Below, piece after piece: positions 31,241 through 43,317 of a stretch of DNA of 64,000 nt. The stretch is taken from positions 60,706,321 through 60,770,320 of the forward strand of contig CM022953.1 of NCBI GenBank assembly GCA_012931725.1, written 5' to 3'. The position numbers and the translations under genes were made by a program. Under the pieces are notes generated by a model. It saw only the letters and a program-made list of their open reading frames with translations. It was not told the origin of the DNA and made no database searches. Source of the DNA: Litsea cubeba. Its lineage: Eukaryota > Streptophyta > Magnoliopsida > Laurales > Lauraceae. Numbering within the stretch: the stretch's first letter is position 1; every line of letters begins with the position of its first letter.

Positions 31241-34200
31241 TTTCATCTTCTTCGTGGGGTAGTATTGTAAATCCATTGAGACAAGTTTGGCTTCTCTACT
31301 GCCGTACTCCTATCCTCAGCCTTAAAACCTCATTGGACTTAGCAACTTTTTCCTTTTGAGATTCTAGCACCAGTCTTGAAAACACCATTGGAGTGTAGTA
31401 TCTGATTCTTTAGTACGGTCTCCTTGCCCTAACTTTTTGGAGCCCTTTGTATAAGAATGCTCATCTTTAATTATCCTTACAATGCTTGCTCATTTATGGG
31501 TTCAACTTTGGGCTTGAAACTAAATTTGGACAGTTTTTTCTCAATGTTTGGACTCCAAGAATGTCCAAAACAACCACAAGTTAGAAGTTGACTTGAGATA
31601 CATTTAGATCTTTTAAATCCTAAAAAGTTACAGGTATCTTCTTTGATCTCTTGGATTCGTACAAGGGGTATTTGCAATCGTTAGGCTGACGAAGAGCTTA
31701 GTGTCTACCCGGAAACACTGGTATCCCCAAATTATGTTCCTTGTTTGGAAATCAATAAAAAGAAACTCAACTTTTCCAGTTTGTTGTGTTTGTTCTTTCT
31801 TTCCATTTTCTTTCAAATTGAGTACTTAGGCAACTCCACAAAATTCATCATCATTATCCCTTTTTGCGCGACTTTCCCCGTTCACAACCTTGGTGAATAT
31901 TTTTTCAAAATTTTCGATTTTCATGATATTTTAAAAAATTTATAATATTATCAAAAAATTATCATATATGTGATTATTCAAAAAAATGTTGATATTCCTG
32001 ACAATGCTTGCCGATAACTCAAGTAGTCCAAACACATTTATCCCTAATTATTACATATGAAGCTCGGGCTATTTTATTTGAAAGCTGAGGTTCAATTTGG
32101 CAGTTGATTGCTTGATTCCGCTTCTAGATTTTGACTCTATCTAGAACCAACCTGCTTTTGCGGCGGACCTTTGTATACAGCCAAAAATAGACCTAAAATA
32201 TATGTAGGTTTAAGACACGGGTTGGGCATGGATTCAATGGCAGAGAGCCCATAGGTCGGCACGACCCAAATAATATATACAATGTAATAAAAAAAACATA
32301 TTTATCAATGGAATGGAGACTCGAACACGTGCAATTTCTCACAAGCATACATCTCTCAACCAGTTAAGCTACAGCTTGGAACAGATAATGGAAGCCTTTT
32401 ATCCAGCCAAGCCTACCGGGCCAAGCACTTATGGCCCGTGTCGGGCTAGGGCCAGTTTTTGCCAATGGCTTAGAAACTGGGGTCAGCCTGGATATTGCTA
32501 TACCCGACTTAGTCGGTCCATGAATACCCCTAATCCAGACCGTTCATCAAACTCTGAAGTCCAAACTTTGAACTCCATTCATCCATCAAATTTAAAGACC
32601 TTTCCCTCCCCAACTCTAATTCCATTCATCGATTAAATTGAGAAGACCTTTCCATCTCATCAGTCTCGCCAACAACCCATCTTCTCTCATTCAAATCTAT
32701 ATAATCTTTCTTACCATCTCAGCAACGAGCCTATCCATCAACATGTATGGGACCCATGGTATGATTTATTTGATCTATCCCCCAGATTATAATATATATG
32801 GCCGGAACTCATAGGATTTGATTTCTCAGTCAATTGCTCGATTTTGCAATTAATTGTGAAAATAAAATCTACTTTCACAATTGATTACGATTTTAGTTTT
32901 AACTTGGACTTTCGATTTTACCTATTTTAATCTTAATTTTGAAATTATTTTCTTAATTCTACATGGACTTATGCGAGGTTGGATTCGGGTTTTTGTGTTG
33001 GATGAGAGTCAAACACATGACCTTTATATTTTTATACAACAACTTTTGCCATCTGACCTATTATATTTTATTTTTTAAAACTACTAAAACTATATAAAAG
33101 TAAGATAGATGGGACAATCTTTAAAATCAAATTTCATGGGCTCAGTCGTCTTCTGTTATTTTTTTTAGGGTGGGTTTGTAGTTGTCCCTAGCATGGGTCC
33201 CACCTATTTGACTTTTGTCATTGGATGTATTTTTTTGTTATTATGGTTGGGCTACACATGAGACCCACCAATTTAAAAAAAAAAAAAAAATCATTGGTTA
33301 AACTTGTGAAGCCATTTATGAAGAGGGCTACCCCCATGTGGGCACAACAAATTTAATGGACCAATAATAGGACTTATCGCTTAAAATAGGTTTTAGAAAT
33401 TCTAGGGTCCCATTTATGAAAAAACATAATGGAAATATAAGGACCATTAGTTTAAATGGAGCTCCATGTCCCTAGGAGATATATCATTAGTATGAACTAT
33501 TACCGTATTGGTTCATTATAGGTTATATTTGACCTGAGCCATCGAGAATTGACATGTCAAGTCTAATGATTTATGAATTTATCCATCTTCTATGAGCCAT
33601 AGTTAAGGATTCTTGTCCTATAGCTTACTAATTAGGTTTAAATGAATTAAACCATAGATCAAGTTTATGGAGCTTTTTTTTTTTTATTATGTCAACATAC
33701 CTATTCTTAAATGTATAATTCTTTTTATTTTTGAAACTCTTCGGTAAATGTCTATTATTTCTTTATTTAACATAAGACATAAGGTTAAATTTGTATCAAT
33801 TTCACCTGTTTTCTTAATTGCTTTTATTTCTAATTATTTTTAAGAGATTCTGATCCCAATTTTAACTTAATTTTGAACTTCTTGATTTCATCTCAATTTC
33901 GATTTGATCGAATATCTCAAAATTTACTATCACTCTCTCCACTATGATATGGATAACGCTATTGGGTCAAATGTGGGTTGGTTATGAGTCGGAGCTATAA
34001 GGTCAAGTTTTTCCCATCCATAGATCAAACCATAGTAAGACTATTTATCTTTTTTTATTTCTTTATTTTTCTTCCTTCTCAAATAGGAGACGTATTAGCT
34101 ATTATTGATTTCATATAATAATAAAATGAAACCCAGATTATTCAAAATTACATTTTACTTACATTTAAAAATAATAAGAATGCATAAAAATTAAGTAATA

Positions 34201-34315
34201 AAGATTTTTTTAATGAATATTTAATTTATGATATATGGTCTTCATTATTTCAATACGTAGATTTATTTTAAAATAAAAGTGCATAGAAATGCGACCATGA
34301 TACAACCCTTTGGAC
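31241..34315. other. AT-rich intergenic DNA, no gene found
   Basis: No supported coding region. On the minus strand around 32310-32372 a tRNA-like stretch (TAGCTTAACTGGTTGAGAG, GTTCGAGTCTCC) resembles A and B boxes but has no good cloverleaf. The segment 32220-32560 has GC-rich words (cgggctagggcc, ggtcggcacgacc) and may be an old repeat. Confidence 0.4.
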
Positions 34316-34443
34316 TGGACTAATCCCTCTAGGCCCAAATGGAAGCCAAGTAAACTCCTCTGTAGCCCCAGTGTGGTAGTACAGTTTCGAACCTAAAACC
34401 TACGGATGCAAACTGTGGTCCTACGCCAACTGAGCTTCCCCTT
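34316..34443 (-). mobile_element. tRNA-derived SINE candidate
   Basis: On the minus strand an A box (agctcagttggcgt, plus 34423-34436) is followed about 30 nt later by a B box (ggttcgaaact, plus 34383-34393), the polymerase III promoter spacing. The 3' part contains gggattagtcc, which resembles the conserved 3' 'Angio-domain' of angiosperm SINEs. Possible target duplication: agtccaagggg before the 5' end and agtccaaaggg after the 3' end. No clear poly(A) or poly(T) tail. Confidence 0.5.
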
Positions 34444-35913
34444 GGACTACAATGCTAGTTTATAGATTAACAAAGCTGCCTCCGCACTTTGTTTCACCAA
34501 TGTAAACTCTGGAATGGGCTTGTCCAGGCTGAAGACACTGGTAAGATCATTAAAGGGGTGGTCCCTTCTATAGACCCCTTAGGCTCCATCTTTGAAAACG
34601 AATCCACCGTCGGATTCTCCTCATCCTTATCAGATTAATCTACTTTATCATCATCACAAGCAATAAACTAAACACTACGTAATACTTTAATCAGGAGATT
34701 AGAATGGCTTAACGCCATTACTCTAAAAAATTGGGGCCCAAAAGTTTAGATTAATGCAGACAAATACATTCTTAATGTAGGGGATACATACATTCACACC
34801 ATGGACTACCTTTGATCCATTAGCCCCCATCTACATTAGATGTAATCCCAAAGAAGAGGTTGGATCCTGCTTGATTATTTTTTGTGTTTGTGAGGGGAAG
34901 TAATTCATTTTCTAAGCAAAACATGAATATAACCAAATCAGAGTGAAATAATATTAAAAACTAATGAAAAGTACAATAAAATATTGAAGAATCATCATCA
35001 TCAAACACAAAAAAACACTTACAGCACTTGGAGAGATCTAAAACACTTCAAATGGTTATTCTAGAGAGAGTTGATGGATTTTCTTCATGGTCTTGCGTTG
35101 AAAAGAAACTAACAATATATATATTGATGCATCTAAGTAAACAAAACAGATTTCTAGGGGTATGAGGTCAAAGACAACTAGACTTTAAAAACACATGAGG
35201 CAACATTTTAAGTAGTTAACAAATGAAAGGATTAATTACTGAAATGTCTCCGCGCCAGAAAGGAAGCTTTCCGTAAAACATCATACAAATTTAGCCAAGA
35301 TGGCGAGAATTTCGAAGTGCTAGTAGGGCCATTGGTTTGCTGTTGGAAAGACAGGTGGACGTCTTTGATTATGCCAAAGAAGATGCTAGTGGGGCTTTGA
35401 CATCCACCCTTCATAGGGATCTTGACCCAGGCCGGTCTGCCCACGCACCCAAAAATGAGGGCCTTTTTCTTGGCTTATAGGCTGAGTTGGGTTGGATCCA
35501 ATTTGAAAAGTTCAGCCCGCAAGGGCTTGACCCAGCCCCGCTCGGCCCTTTGTCAATATATATGTATAATATGGTATTATTTAAGGGGATGTTCTTGTGT
35601 AGATATCTCGACCAATCATGGATCAAGTGGGAGATTGAAAGATCCAAATGGGATCGCTCTGCATATCAAATTTCAAGTCAATCTGGATCATGGTCCATAG
35701 TCGTATTTTAACAAAAAAAAAAAATTTGATTTTCAAACTTGATCATGGTCCATAGTCGTAACCTGATCATCTGTAACCGAAACTGTCATGTAGAAACATT
35801 TCCTTCCGGGTTCAAGTATGGTTTTGGTCTGGAACCGACTCATTTGCATCCCTACTCACAAGAGTTGTGCTCATCTAAGCAATTTGCGTTTTAGCTCACG
35901 TCAAGACTCATGT
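34444..35913. other. Intergenic DNA, no gene found
   Basis: AT-rich with scattered short frames lacking any motif. A small GC-richer patch (35410-35560) repeats gggcttgacccagcccc-like words but shows no codon pattern. Confidence 0.4.
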
Positions 35914-35921
35914 GTGTATGT

Positions 35922-36450
35922 AGGGTTACAAACGGGTATTCGATTCTCCGATTACCTAGAAGTTCCAATTTGCAAAAAACCAGGTCTGGAACCTATTTTA
36001 GGTTCCGATTCATAAACGGGTCCGGGTTTGGAACCCAATTTAGGTTCAAATTGATAAACGGGTCCGGTTCCGGGTCCATATAGGTTCCAACCTGTGGACC
36101 CAAGACCCCGCATATGAGCCTTTGATATTACAAGTTGTACCTCAAATCAACTCTTTTCTTGACATTTTAATGTATAATATTGGAGGTAGTAGACTTGATG
36201 TACTGTTATACGTTGAATGATATGCTTATTCTAAGAAAGATGAAGAATAAAGAGAAATTAGAATTGATTTTGAAACTAGATTCCAATCCTCTAAGTGGAC
36301 CTGGTTCAGGAACCGGATTCGGGTTTTCCTATCGGAATCGGGTCTAGAACCAACATAACAGGTTCCGAGTAAAAAACGGATCCGAAACTGAAACCGTTAC
36401 TTAGAAACTGGTCCTGGTTCGGGTCCACGAACTGTCCCATTTGCAACCGT
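35922..36450. mobile_element. hAT-type MITE with 8-bp target duplication
   Basis: Ends agggttacaaacggg and cccatttgcaaccgt are inverted (12 of 15 match). They are flanked by gtgtatgt (35914-35921) and gtgtattt (36451-36458), 7 of 8 identical, the hAT target length. Internal words cgggtccgg and ggttcc recur in both directions. It has no coding capacity. Confidence 0.65.
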
Positions 36451-36727
36451 GTGTATTTATAACAAATCTTCCCATGAGAACTCCTCTCACCATCTGATAG
36501 TGAAGGAAACACACTAGAGCAGGGACGGATGCACATTAGGGCAAGGCTATGTGAGGAGGGGCAACTTTTTCAAAATTCTCATACGGGGATATGGTGTTTT
36601 AAATTTTATCTATGGGCGATTTTGTCTTTTAATTACTTTTTGCCCCTCCTCACTTCTTGCTACAACTAAGTAATAAATTCTTCCTTTTAGGTAAAGATGT
36701 AATAAAATCATACAAGAAGTTGGGGCA
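36451..36727. other. Short intergenic segment before the Tork element
   Basis: No gene or repeat recognised apart from the target copy acatt at its right end. Confidence 0.4.
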
Positions 36728-36732
36728 ACATT

Positions 36733-37051
36733 TGTTGTGAGCGTGTATGTGGAAACGTGATTCAGCGATCGAACGAACGAACAAACAAACCACACAAGAC
36801 AAACAATCACACACAAGAGAATTACGTGGTTCGGCAATCTTGCCTACGTCCACGGGAAAGAAACTCGACTCTCCTTTAGGTTCACTCTTCTGTCTATCTA
36901 TCTCTCATGGGTTACACATTACATCATATATATAATGTTCTCTTTCTTATTCCCCAAGAAACCCTATCTTAGTCAATAAGAAAGTCCCGGAACAATTACT
37001 ATAATACCCATGTCCATGAACCCACTTGGTCTGGACCTACAAAGCCCAACA
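36733..37051 (-). repeat. 3' LTR of the Tork element
   Basis: 319 bp, tgttgtgagc to gcccaaca. A catatatata box near 36925 may be the TATA region. Confidence 0.92.
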
Positions 37052-38062
37052 ATTCTTACTGAGCTTGAAGTGACTGGCTAAAGGCATGCTAACTGGCTTA
37101 GCATCTATCATGTTGAATCTCGCTAGCACCCGTTCAACATATTTCTCTTGTGACAACCACAGCTTCTTGTCATTCCTGTCACGACGTATTTGCATTCCCA
37201 AAATCTGTCGTGCGGGACCCAAGTCTTTCATGTCAAAAGTCTTTGACATATCCCTTTTCAATCTGCCAATCATCTCACTATCTTGTCCAACTATCAACAT
37301 ATCATCTACATATAAAAGAAGGATGATAAATTTGCCATTACCAAATTTAAGAACATAAATGCAGTGATCTGCAGCTGTCCTCCGGTACCCATGACTCACC
37401 ATGAATGAATCAAACTTCTTGTACCATTGCCTCGGCGCTTGTTTCAGTCCGTGGAGACTCTTTTTCAACTTGCAAACCAACTGTTCTTTTCCTTCTACCT
37501 CAAACCCCTCTGGCTGAGTCATGTAGATCTCTTCTTTCAGATCACCGTAAAGAAATGCAGTCTTCACATCCATCTGTTCAAGTTCAAGGTCCATGCTGGC
37601 AACTAGACCCAAGATAACTCTGATAGAAGTCATCTTCACAACTGGAGAGAAGATTTCATCGAAGTCAAGACCCTTCGTCTGCGCAAAGCCTTTAACCACT
37701 AGCCGTGCTTTGTGCTTTATCAGTTTTCCACAGTCATCTCTCTTCAGCTTAAACACCCATTTGTTCTTCAGAACCTTCTTGCCTTTTGGGAGTTCCACCA
37801 GCTCATAAGTATTGTTCTTTTTCAAAGAACTCATCTCATCCTGCATAGCCTCCATCCACTCATCTTTATCTTCATGAGTTTTTGCTTTTGGGTAGCTCTC
37901 TGGCTCCCCCTCATCAGTAAGCAAAATATAATCTGCTACAGGATATCTTGTTGATGGTTGATGCTCTCGAGTAGACCTCCTAAGGTTCTGTGGTTTCTGA
38001 CTGAGGAGATTGCTCCCCCTGCTCAACACCCTGTTCATCTGGCAACCCCTGCGCCTCATCAC
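37052..38062 (-). pseudogene. Tork RT, truncated before RNase H
   Basis: The frame covers RRSTREHQPSTRYP, KWVFKLKRDDCGKL, KARLVVKGFAQTKG, QMDVKTAFLYGDL, SLHGLKQAPRQWY and the catalytic YVDDMLIVG, then LWLSQEKYVERVL and KPVSMPLASHFKLSKN. It then runs straight into the LTR and stops there at 37037. All of RNase H is gone. The first in-frame residues overlap the end of the integrase frame, so a frameshift near 37985 separates them. RT would copy element RNA into cDNA; without RNase H it could not complete the process alone. Confidence 0.85.
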
Positions 38063-39563
38063 GATCTAAATCGTTTTGTCCACCTTCTCCACCTGTAGTC
38101 TGCACTGGAGAAGGAGTCGGTGTGAGATCAACCACTCCATCAACAACTTCATTAGACTTTTCAGTCTTTTCAATATCTCCAAAGAATTGGTCTTCATGAA
38201 ACACCACATCCCTACTTCTGATAATTTTTCTCTTCTCTGGATTCCATAACCTGTAGCCAAACTCGGCTCCGCCATAGCCAAGAAAAATGCAACACACTGC
38301 CTTATCATCCAGCTTTGAACGCTGCTCCTTTGGTACATGTGCAAAAGCTTTGCACCCAAATACCTTCAAATGAGAATAAGAAACATTTTTACCTGTCCAT
38401 ACTCTCTCCGGAAGATCAAAATCCAAAGGAATTGAGGGAGACCTGTTAATCAGGTAAACGGCAGTCAGAATAGCTTCACCCCAAAATGGCTTGGGTAGCT
38501 GTGCCACTCTAATCATGCATCTCATCCTTTCAAGAATAGTGCGGTTCATTCTCTTGGCTACACCATTGTGCTGTGGAGTACCAGGAACTGTTCTTTCATG
38601 TCGAATACCATGCTTCGAGCAATAGCCTTTAAATTGGTTGGATGTGTACTCACCACCATTATCTGTGCGGAGACATTTCAAGAGCTTTCCTGTTTCTCTT
38701 TCAACCATGACATGAAACTGCTGAAATACTTGGAACACCTGATCCTTCGATTTCAATGCATAAACCCAGACTTTCCTGGATGCATCATCAATAAATGTGA
38801 CAAAAGACTTATTGCCACCCAATGACTCCACCTCCATGGGACCACAAACATCAGAATACACCAAATCCAACACATTAGATTTTATCGTTGATGTTTTAGA
38901 GAAAGAAATCCTATGTTGTTTACCAAACAAGCAATAATCACAAGGTTCAAGGGATGTACCTTTGGAGTAATTAATCAGATCTTTCTTTGCCAATAACTGC
39001 AGTCCTTTCTCACTCATATGTCCAAGTCTCTTGTGCCACAGATTTGGAGAGGTTCTGTTTTCAACAGCATTCAACACACCTTTGCATAGCTTTACATGTG
39101 TCTTGTACAGCGTATTACACGCCTTCCCTCTCGCAAAAATAAGAGACCCTTCAGTGAGTTTCCATCTACCATTTCCGAAGTAACTTTCATAACCTGCACG
39201 GTCCAATGAAGTCCCTGAAATCAGATTCAACCGCAGATCAAGAATATGTCGCACATCTTTCAGCGTCATTGTGCAACCAATATCGGTTTGAATGCAGACA
39301 TCATCGATCCCAACAATATTCGAATGACTTGTGTTGCCCATCTTCACAGTGCCAAAGTCCCCTGCTTTGTACGTTGTGAGCATCTCCTTAGAAGGAGTAG
39401 CATGGTAGGATGCTGCTGTGTCAACAACCCACTCAACCTGATCATCTGCAACACTCAAACACTCTTCAACTTCACTAGTCAGAATCACTACTTCATTATC
39501 CAAAGTAGCAGTAGTGTTAGTGTCATTCTTCTGCTCATTGTTGGTTTCTTTCTTTTCCTTCAA
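37980..39563 (-). pseudogene. Tork protease and integrase
   Basis: About 527 codons. The protease site reads VEWVVDTAASYHATP (DTA in place of DTG/DSG, a variant also found in Tnt1-type elements). Integrase has its HHCC finger (LWHKRLGHMSEKG, CDYCLFGKQ) and core residues FIDDAS (D) and RTDNGGEY (D), but the third acidic position reads NGVAKRMNR: Lys (codon at 38555-38553) replaces the catalytic Glu, one G-to-A change. The acidic C-terminal tail ends in a stop at the frameshift. Upstream, a 28-bp duplication parts it from gag. Confidence 0.88.
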
Positions 39564-39610
39564 GGCAAAGCAATTCTTTCTATTCCTTCAAGGCAAAACA
39601 ATTCTTTCTA
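39555..39610. repeat. 28-bp tandem duplication at the gag-protease junction
   Basis: Bases 39555-39582 and 39583-39610 differ at one position. The length is not a multiple of three, so it introduces a stop and a frame change right after the zinc knuckle. Confidence 0.9.
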
Positions 39611-40341
39611 ATGTGACCCTCCTTGCCACAATGAAAGCATTTTCCAGACTTTTTCTTAGTCTGTGATTCCTTGCCACCTCTGGACTTGCCACGACCCCCA
39701 TTTGGTCCCCTACTCTTACTCCTCCCCCTATTCTCAGTAACAAAGGCCTGTGCATTATCTGTCCCTGCAGTTTTCCTTCTTGTTTCTTCATTTAACAAGC
39801 TGCTAGTAACCTGACTCATTGATAACACACCATCTGGAGTAGAGTTGCTTACGGAAACAACTAATGTCTCCCATGTATCTGGTAAAGAACTTAGAAGAAA
39901 TAAAGCTTGCATCTCATCATCAATGACCATCTTCATTGTAGCCAGTTCATTCACAATGCATTGAAAATCATTTATGTGATCTTCAATTTTACCACCCTCC
40001 TTGAATTTCATGTTCACAAGCTTTCTAATCAGAAAAGTTTTATTTACGGCAGTTTTCTTCTCATATCTTTCTTCTAACTTCATCCAAAGGGTTCTCGCAT
40101 TGGTTTCATTAGACACGTGATAAAATATGCTGTTATCCACCCACTGTCTGATGTGACCAATGGTCTTTCGATGCATCTTTTTCCAATATGGATCAGACAT
40201 CTCTTTTGGTCGGGCACTATCCCCTTCAATGGGATCATAGAGGTCTTTGCAATAGAGTATATCCTCCATCTTAGGTTTTCAAATCAACCAATTGGTATGG
40301 TTGAGTTTGATCATGGTAGTGTTCACAGTGTTGTTCTCCAT
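39580..40341 (-). pseudogene. Tork gag
   Basis: The likely start is ATG 40341-40339 (MENNTVNTT). An in-frame TGA at 40281-40279 stands where related gags have Trp just before KPKMEDILYCKDLY. From there the frame is open for 229 codons: IRQWVDNSIFYHV, FLIRKLVNMKF, LFLLSSLPDTWETL and a basic stretch before the zinc knuckle CFHCGKEGHIRKNC. It ends at 39580 because of the 28-bp duplication. In intact elements gag and pol are one frame. Confidence 0.82.
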
Positions 40342-41388
40342 CTCAATTAAATAATCAAGAAAATATAAACAACTATCACTAACCTCAATTTGTGCACCAA
40401 TCTATAGATCTCGTCACCACGAGCACGCTGGAAGAAACGGATCTGAAATCCGACTCTGGATGGCTCCGATATCGCAAAAATAGTTTTCTGCGCTCCGATT
40501 GGTCAAACTTTCTAGTTGACCATCAAACTGCCAATCTTCTTCCACAGTTACATAGATCTGCTCGCAAAGAATCTATAGGCGCAAACGGATCTCCGATCTG
40601 ACCTCGGATGATCAAGATATCGACGAAACAAGTTTCTGTCGTCGATCCCGGTCAAACCCTACTGTGCTGACGTGGCGCTGACGTCAGCAGCTGCTGGAAT
40701 GGGCTTCTCGCTGCACGGGTCAGGCAAAACTGACCCAGACAGAACCTGGCCTGGTCCTGGTTCTGTACTGGGCTGGGCTTCCTGCAAACAAGTCAGGTCA
40801 ACCCGACCTGGAACCCGACCCGACCTGGCCTGGGGTCTTCTTCTCCACAAACAGAACTGGGTTGTTCTGTTCGTTTCTGGTTTCGTTTCTGTAACCAAAA
40901 CACGATGGACGTTGCTCCTTCCCTCTTCGGCCACGGCGAGGAAAGGACAGCCGGCGGGGTTCCGGCGGCGCTGCGGCGGACCGGCGATGGCGCAGCGGCC
41001 GGACGGCGGCGAAGAGCAGGCGACGCACGGCGCACGGACGGCGTTCGTTCCTTTGCTCTGATTCCGGCGGCGTCAGCAGCCCGGATCTTGGATCACAGAG
41101 ACAACAGCGGCTTCCTTCTCAGGCAACGAGCAGAAAATCCGGATCAGCCCTTATTGTGCGCAGCAATCCTGTTGTTTCTCCGTGGCCCAGCGATGATCAA
41201 AGAAACCCAAGACTTTTCTCTGTTCTCTTATCGTAGAACCTTTCTCTGTTTCAAATTAGAAAATTCGATCCTTGTGATCCGTGTGGCCAAGCAGAGATCG
41301 AAAACGATCTCACTTTTCTGCGACGAAGAACCACGCGCATAAATCCGGCACAAACCAACCCTAGTAAACCTTAGGCTCTGATACCACT
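40342..41388 (-). other. Tork leader between 5' LTR and gag, GC-rich core
   Basis: About 1 kb with no supported gene. The middle (about 40640-41110) is much richer in G+C and CpG than the rest of the element and opens several long overlapping frames on both strands without recognisable motifs, as expected from composition alone. The primer-binding site (minus strand tggtatcagagcc) is at its right end. Confidence 0.5.
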
Positions 41389-41706
41389 TGTTGTGAGCGT
41401 GTATGCGGAAACGTGAATCAGCGATCGAACGAACGAACAAACAAACCACACAAGACAAACAATCACACACAAGAGAATTACGTGGTTCGGCAATCTTGCC
41501 TACGTCCACGGGAAAGAAACTCGACTCTCCTTTAGGTTTACTCTTCTGTCTATCTATCTCTCATGGGTTACACATTATATCATATATATAATGTCTCTTT
41601 CTTATTCCCCAAGAAACCCTATCTTAGTCAATAAGAAAGTCCCGGTACAATTACTATAATACCCATGTCCATGAACCCACTTGGTCTGGACCTACTAAGC
41701 CCAACA
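41389..41706 (-). repeat. 5' LTR of the Tork element
   Basis: 318 bp, about six substitutions from 36733-37051. Confidence 0.92.
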
Positions 41707-41711
41707 ACATT

Positions 41712-43071
41712 GTCGTTTTCATTTCTTCCAAGAGTGTTGCTACCTACAGTCCCTTTGCACACACGCACTTTTTTTTAACTTCCAAACTACCCCTCCCTCT
41801 CCTTGCCGACCGGCCACCCCCTCCACCCGACCTCACCGCCCGCCACCTGTAACCGACCCCTCTCCCTGCTCGTCACTGCCCGCCGCCCATGCCACCCTCT
41901 CCCTCTTCCTCTCCTCCTTCCTTTCTCTCTCCCTCTCCCTCTCCCTCTCCACCCCCGTCTCTTTCCCTCTCCCTGCTCGTCGCCGTCCGCCGTCTACCCA
42001 CCCTCTCCCTCTCTCCTTCTTCCTCTCCTTCTCCCTTTCTCTCTCCCTCTCCCCCTCGTTTCTCCTTCTCCCTCTCTCGCCACCTTCTAAATAAAATCTT
42101 TAATTTATGGTGTGAGATTTTTTTTATACCATGTTATTTAGAAGTTTGCCAAGAATATTGATTTTGGTTAAATTGGGTTGAAACTCTAGGGCTATCGGGC
42201 TATGTAAATGGATAGATTAGATTAGCAAGAATAATAGCCCACTAGATTATTTCATCGCCCGCCGTCTTTTTATAGGTTAGAAATATCAAAAAACCACTAT
42301 TATATGCTAACTTACAGGTTTCTGACAACCTATTGCAGGGCCCACATAATTATAATCCAAACTGTTCAAAATAAATACCATCCCCTCTAAAAATATACAC
42401 TAGAATTTCATATTATAGACAGCCAGTTCAAAATAATCCATTGTTCTCTTGTTTTGGCAGCCCATTTATTCTTGTTTAAGGCTTGAATTTCTTTCACATA
42501 TCATTTTTAAGAACAGTTAGACCATTCCTAACTTTGAAGTGGTCCAACCCAAGGAGCCCACCTGAAAGCATGACAACCATTAAAAACTTTGGAGTTGAAA
42601 AGGTCTCCCTGCATTCGGTTGGTGTGTACAAAATTAGGAACCATCTGATCAGAAGAGGCACTAGTTTGACAACTTTGAAGTTGTATAAATCCCGGCCAAT
42701 AAATAAAGCCAGATAGGTGCCAAAAGTCTCATGCATACACATCACAGATTAGTGTTAAATTTGTGCTGGTGCTAATTTGCAGGGGAAAAATGAGTGTTAA
42801 GGGCTTAAACTGTTCATATAAGTGGGCCAGGTGGCCCCCAGAGGCAGGAACGTTCTTAATAAGATAGGAATTGTCTTCCTGAAAAGTTGGTCTTCTTTCA
42901 GTTCATGCTTGTTGTTGGTTGTGTTGGATCTTAACCGCTTCATTTGCATTGGATTTCATCAGTGGAGCTGTTATGATCCTTGGAAACCTGAAATTGTGTT
43001 TACTCTCGGAGAAATCAATCAATTGTAACAGGAATTCTGCTTATGGTCTAAGAACAGAACAGTGATTGCGT
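41712..43071. other. Intergenic DNA with a pyrimidine-rich patch
   Basis: No supported gene. Bases about 41880-42080 are ccctct-type low-complexity repeat with two copies of a ctgctcgtc...ccgcc segment; its Pro/Leu/Ser frame is a product of composition. Confidence 0.5.
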
Positions 43072-43317
43072 TTAAAAAATGGGGCATTCGGCGACAGGTC
43101 CCTCAACATTACACTTTATGGCCTTAGATCCACAAAAAAAAGTCATAGAGCCAAAGGTCCCTCTCACACTTATTCACATCTAAAATGTCTAATTTACCCT
43201 TTCTTCAAATCATAACCAATCCCATGATTGGTGGGATACCATGATTGGTGGGATATCCCATTAATAATGGCCAACTAACATTTAATTGTCCACGATTAAT
43301 GGAATCCCCAGATTTTC

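Larger units (their letters stand above)
36733..41706 (-). mobile_element. Tork-lineage (Tnt1-like) Ty1/copia element, truncated at its 3' end
   Basis: LTRs 36733-37051 and 41389-41706 are flanked by acatt (36728-36732 and 41707-41711). The primer-binding site is at 41374-41388. Gag, protease, integrase and RT are recognisable on the minus strand, but RNase H and the polypurine tract are absent: the RT frame meets the 3' LTR directly. LTRs differ by about six substitutions and one indel (near 2 percent). The protein motifs resemble tobacco Tnt1 (from memory, not searched). Confidence 0.93.

Noticed and set aside
32310..32372. tRNA gene on the minus strand
   Set aside because: A- and B-box-like words occur but D and T arms do not pair, so it is at most an old tRNA-derived repeat.
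40659..41342. Several long frames on both strands in the Tork leader
   Set aside because: Expected from high GC content; frames overlap on both strands and none has a recognisable motif.
41803..42161. Two overlapping Pro/Leu/Ser-rich frames
   Set aside because: Product of the ccctct low-complexity patch; no domain or codon pattern.
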